Positions 7,528-8,056 of a stretch of 8,056 bases of DNA are shown here, in pieces. Under the pieces are notes generated by a model. That model did not search any database, was not told the origin of the DNA, and worked only from the letters and a program-made list of their open reading frames with translations. Source of the stretch: JBGPIT01 sp041485125. Its GTDB lineage: Bacteria; Desulfobacterota; Binatia; UTPRO1. The stretch lies in NCBI GenBank assembly GCA_041485125.1, contig JBGPIT010000233.1:1-8056 (forward strand), in the 5' to 3' direction. Within the stretch, counting starts at the first letter, position 1; each line of letters starts with the position of its first letter. A program made the translations under genes and the position numbers.

Positions 7528-8055
7528 CTACCGCAGCACGACGCTCCGGCGTGATCGTGAACGCCCACCGTCGTTGACGCATGGCCTCGGCAGCAACGCC
7601 TCGACGATGCTCGGATCGAGCGCGGTAGTCGGCAGCGCATCGAGATCGAGGTCCCAGACGCGGACGATCGCGTCTCCCTCCCCGAGCGTCGCCAGCATCG
7701 GCTCCGTCGGGTGAAACGCAAGACCAACCGACCAGCCGATCTCCGCGCTCGGCTCCGCGACCGCGGCGACGACCTCCCAGCTCTCCGGACGCCAGATGCG
7801 CACCGAGCCGTCACGGCTCTTCGACGCGAAGAGCTGGCCGTCAAAGCGGAAGGCGACTGCGGTGACTTGATCGCGATGCGCGTCGAGCGTGCGGACCGCG
7901 GGCTCGGCGTCGGGGTTCCACAGGCGAATCGTTCCGTCCTTCGAGGCGGACGCGAAGAAGCTACCGTCGGGGGCCCACGCGATCATGACGGCCGCGTCGC
8001 GGTGGCCGGTGAAGGAGCGGAGTAGGGTGCCGGTCCAGGGATCCCAGAGATGAAC
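7528..8055 (-). CDS. WD40 beta-propeller protein, C-terminal part (5' partial)
   Basis: The frame is open to the right edge, so the N-terminal part and any enzymatic or signalling domain are outside the window. The visible 175 residues hold WD40 blades: VHLWDPWTGTLLRSFTGH, then APDGSFFASASKDGTIRLWN, then FDGQLFASKSRDGSVRIWRP, then HPTEPMLATLGEGDAIVRVW ending with DLDLDAL. The last blade closes the propeller, after which LDPSIVEALLPR leads to a basic, low-complexity tail and TAG at 7530-7528. That tail looks out of frame: the overlapping frame from 7582 reads MRQRRWAFTITPERRAAVAE, which is more protein-like. A further shift back near 7500 would end at a TGA (7467-7465) directly abutting the STAND start. 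This is probably the upstream partner of the STAND gene in one operon. Full-length relatives of such WD40 tails can carry kinase, GTPase or NACHT domains; which applies here cannot be seen. Confidence 0.75.
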   Translation of the reverse strand, partial: VHLWDPWTGTLLRSFTGHRDAAVMIAWAPDGSFFASASKDGTIRLWNPDAEPAVRTLDAHRDQVTAVAFRFDGQLFASKSRDGSVRIWRPESWEVVAAVAEPSAEIGWSVGLAFHPTEPMLATLGEGDAIVRVWDLDLDALPTTALDPSIVEALLPRPCVNDGGRSRSRRSVVLR

Positions 8056-8056
8056 G

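Noticed and set aside
6385..7554. Plus-strand open frame of 389 codons opposite DUF4062/NACHT
   Set aside because: Antisense to well-conserved DUF4062 and Walker A sequence and runs past the STAND start; no domain recognisable.

Overview
The window is GC-rich bacterial DNA (by eye about 60-65% GC, not counted) and is almost fully coding. The gene families are of the kind that gather in the accessory and defence regions of large GC-rich genomes such as Myxococcota, Planctomycetota, Acidobacteriota or Actinomycetota. Nothing here fixes the taxon. I see no rRNA, tRNA, CRISPR array, transposase or integrase.

Layout. On the plus strand, a gene cut by the left edge (2..1252) encodes the end of a SLOG-type Rossmann nucleotide-sensor domain followed by a four-helix membrane region with two SLATT-like two-helix modules. 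Five bases after its stop, a second gene (1258..1833) encodes a small alpha/beta serine hydrolase. The two look like one operon. On the minus strand, entering from the right edge, there are four items in order: the last blades of a WD40 beta-propeller protein (7528..8055, cut by the edge); a 1532-residue STAND NTPase with the order DUF4062, NACHT, winged helix, helical region and about 14 WD40 blades (2866..7464); a very small overlapping reading frame (2866..2745); and a four-helix membrane protein (2713..1887) readable only if two single-base frameshifts are corrected. The two operons converge at about 1834-1886, where there is an imperfect hairpin.

How the parts may work together. The DUF4062-NACHT-WD40 layout is that of animal NWD1, TEP1 and (for the N-terminal part) NPHP3, and of bacterial NLR-like STAND proteins, some of which are antiphage sensors. 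A ligand would be sensed by the propellers, NACHT would oligomerise, and an effector would act. The SLOG/transmembrane protein belongs to the group predicted in comparative genomics to sense nucleotides and perforate membranes. Two independent conflict-type modules placed end to end suggest a defence island. That is an inference from family and context; nothing in the sequence proves a phenotype.

The most unusual direct observation is that the long STAND gene is perfectly open over 4.6 kb, while its minus-strand neighbours show clear or suspected single-base frame breaks. In the membrane-protein gene, removing two bases restores one 274-residue protein with sensible topology. This is either recent decay around a maintained STAND gene or an assembly problem.
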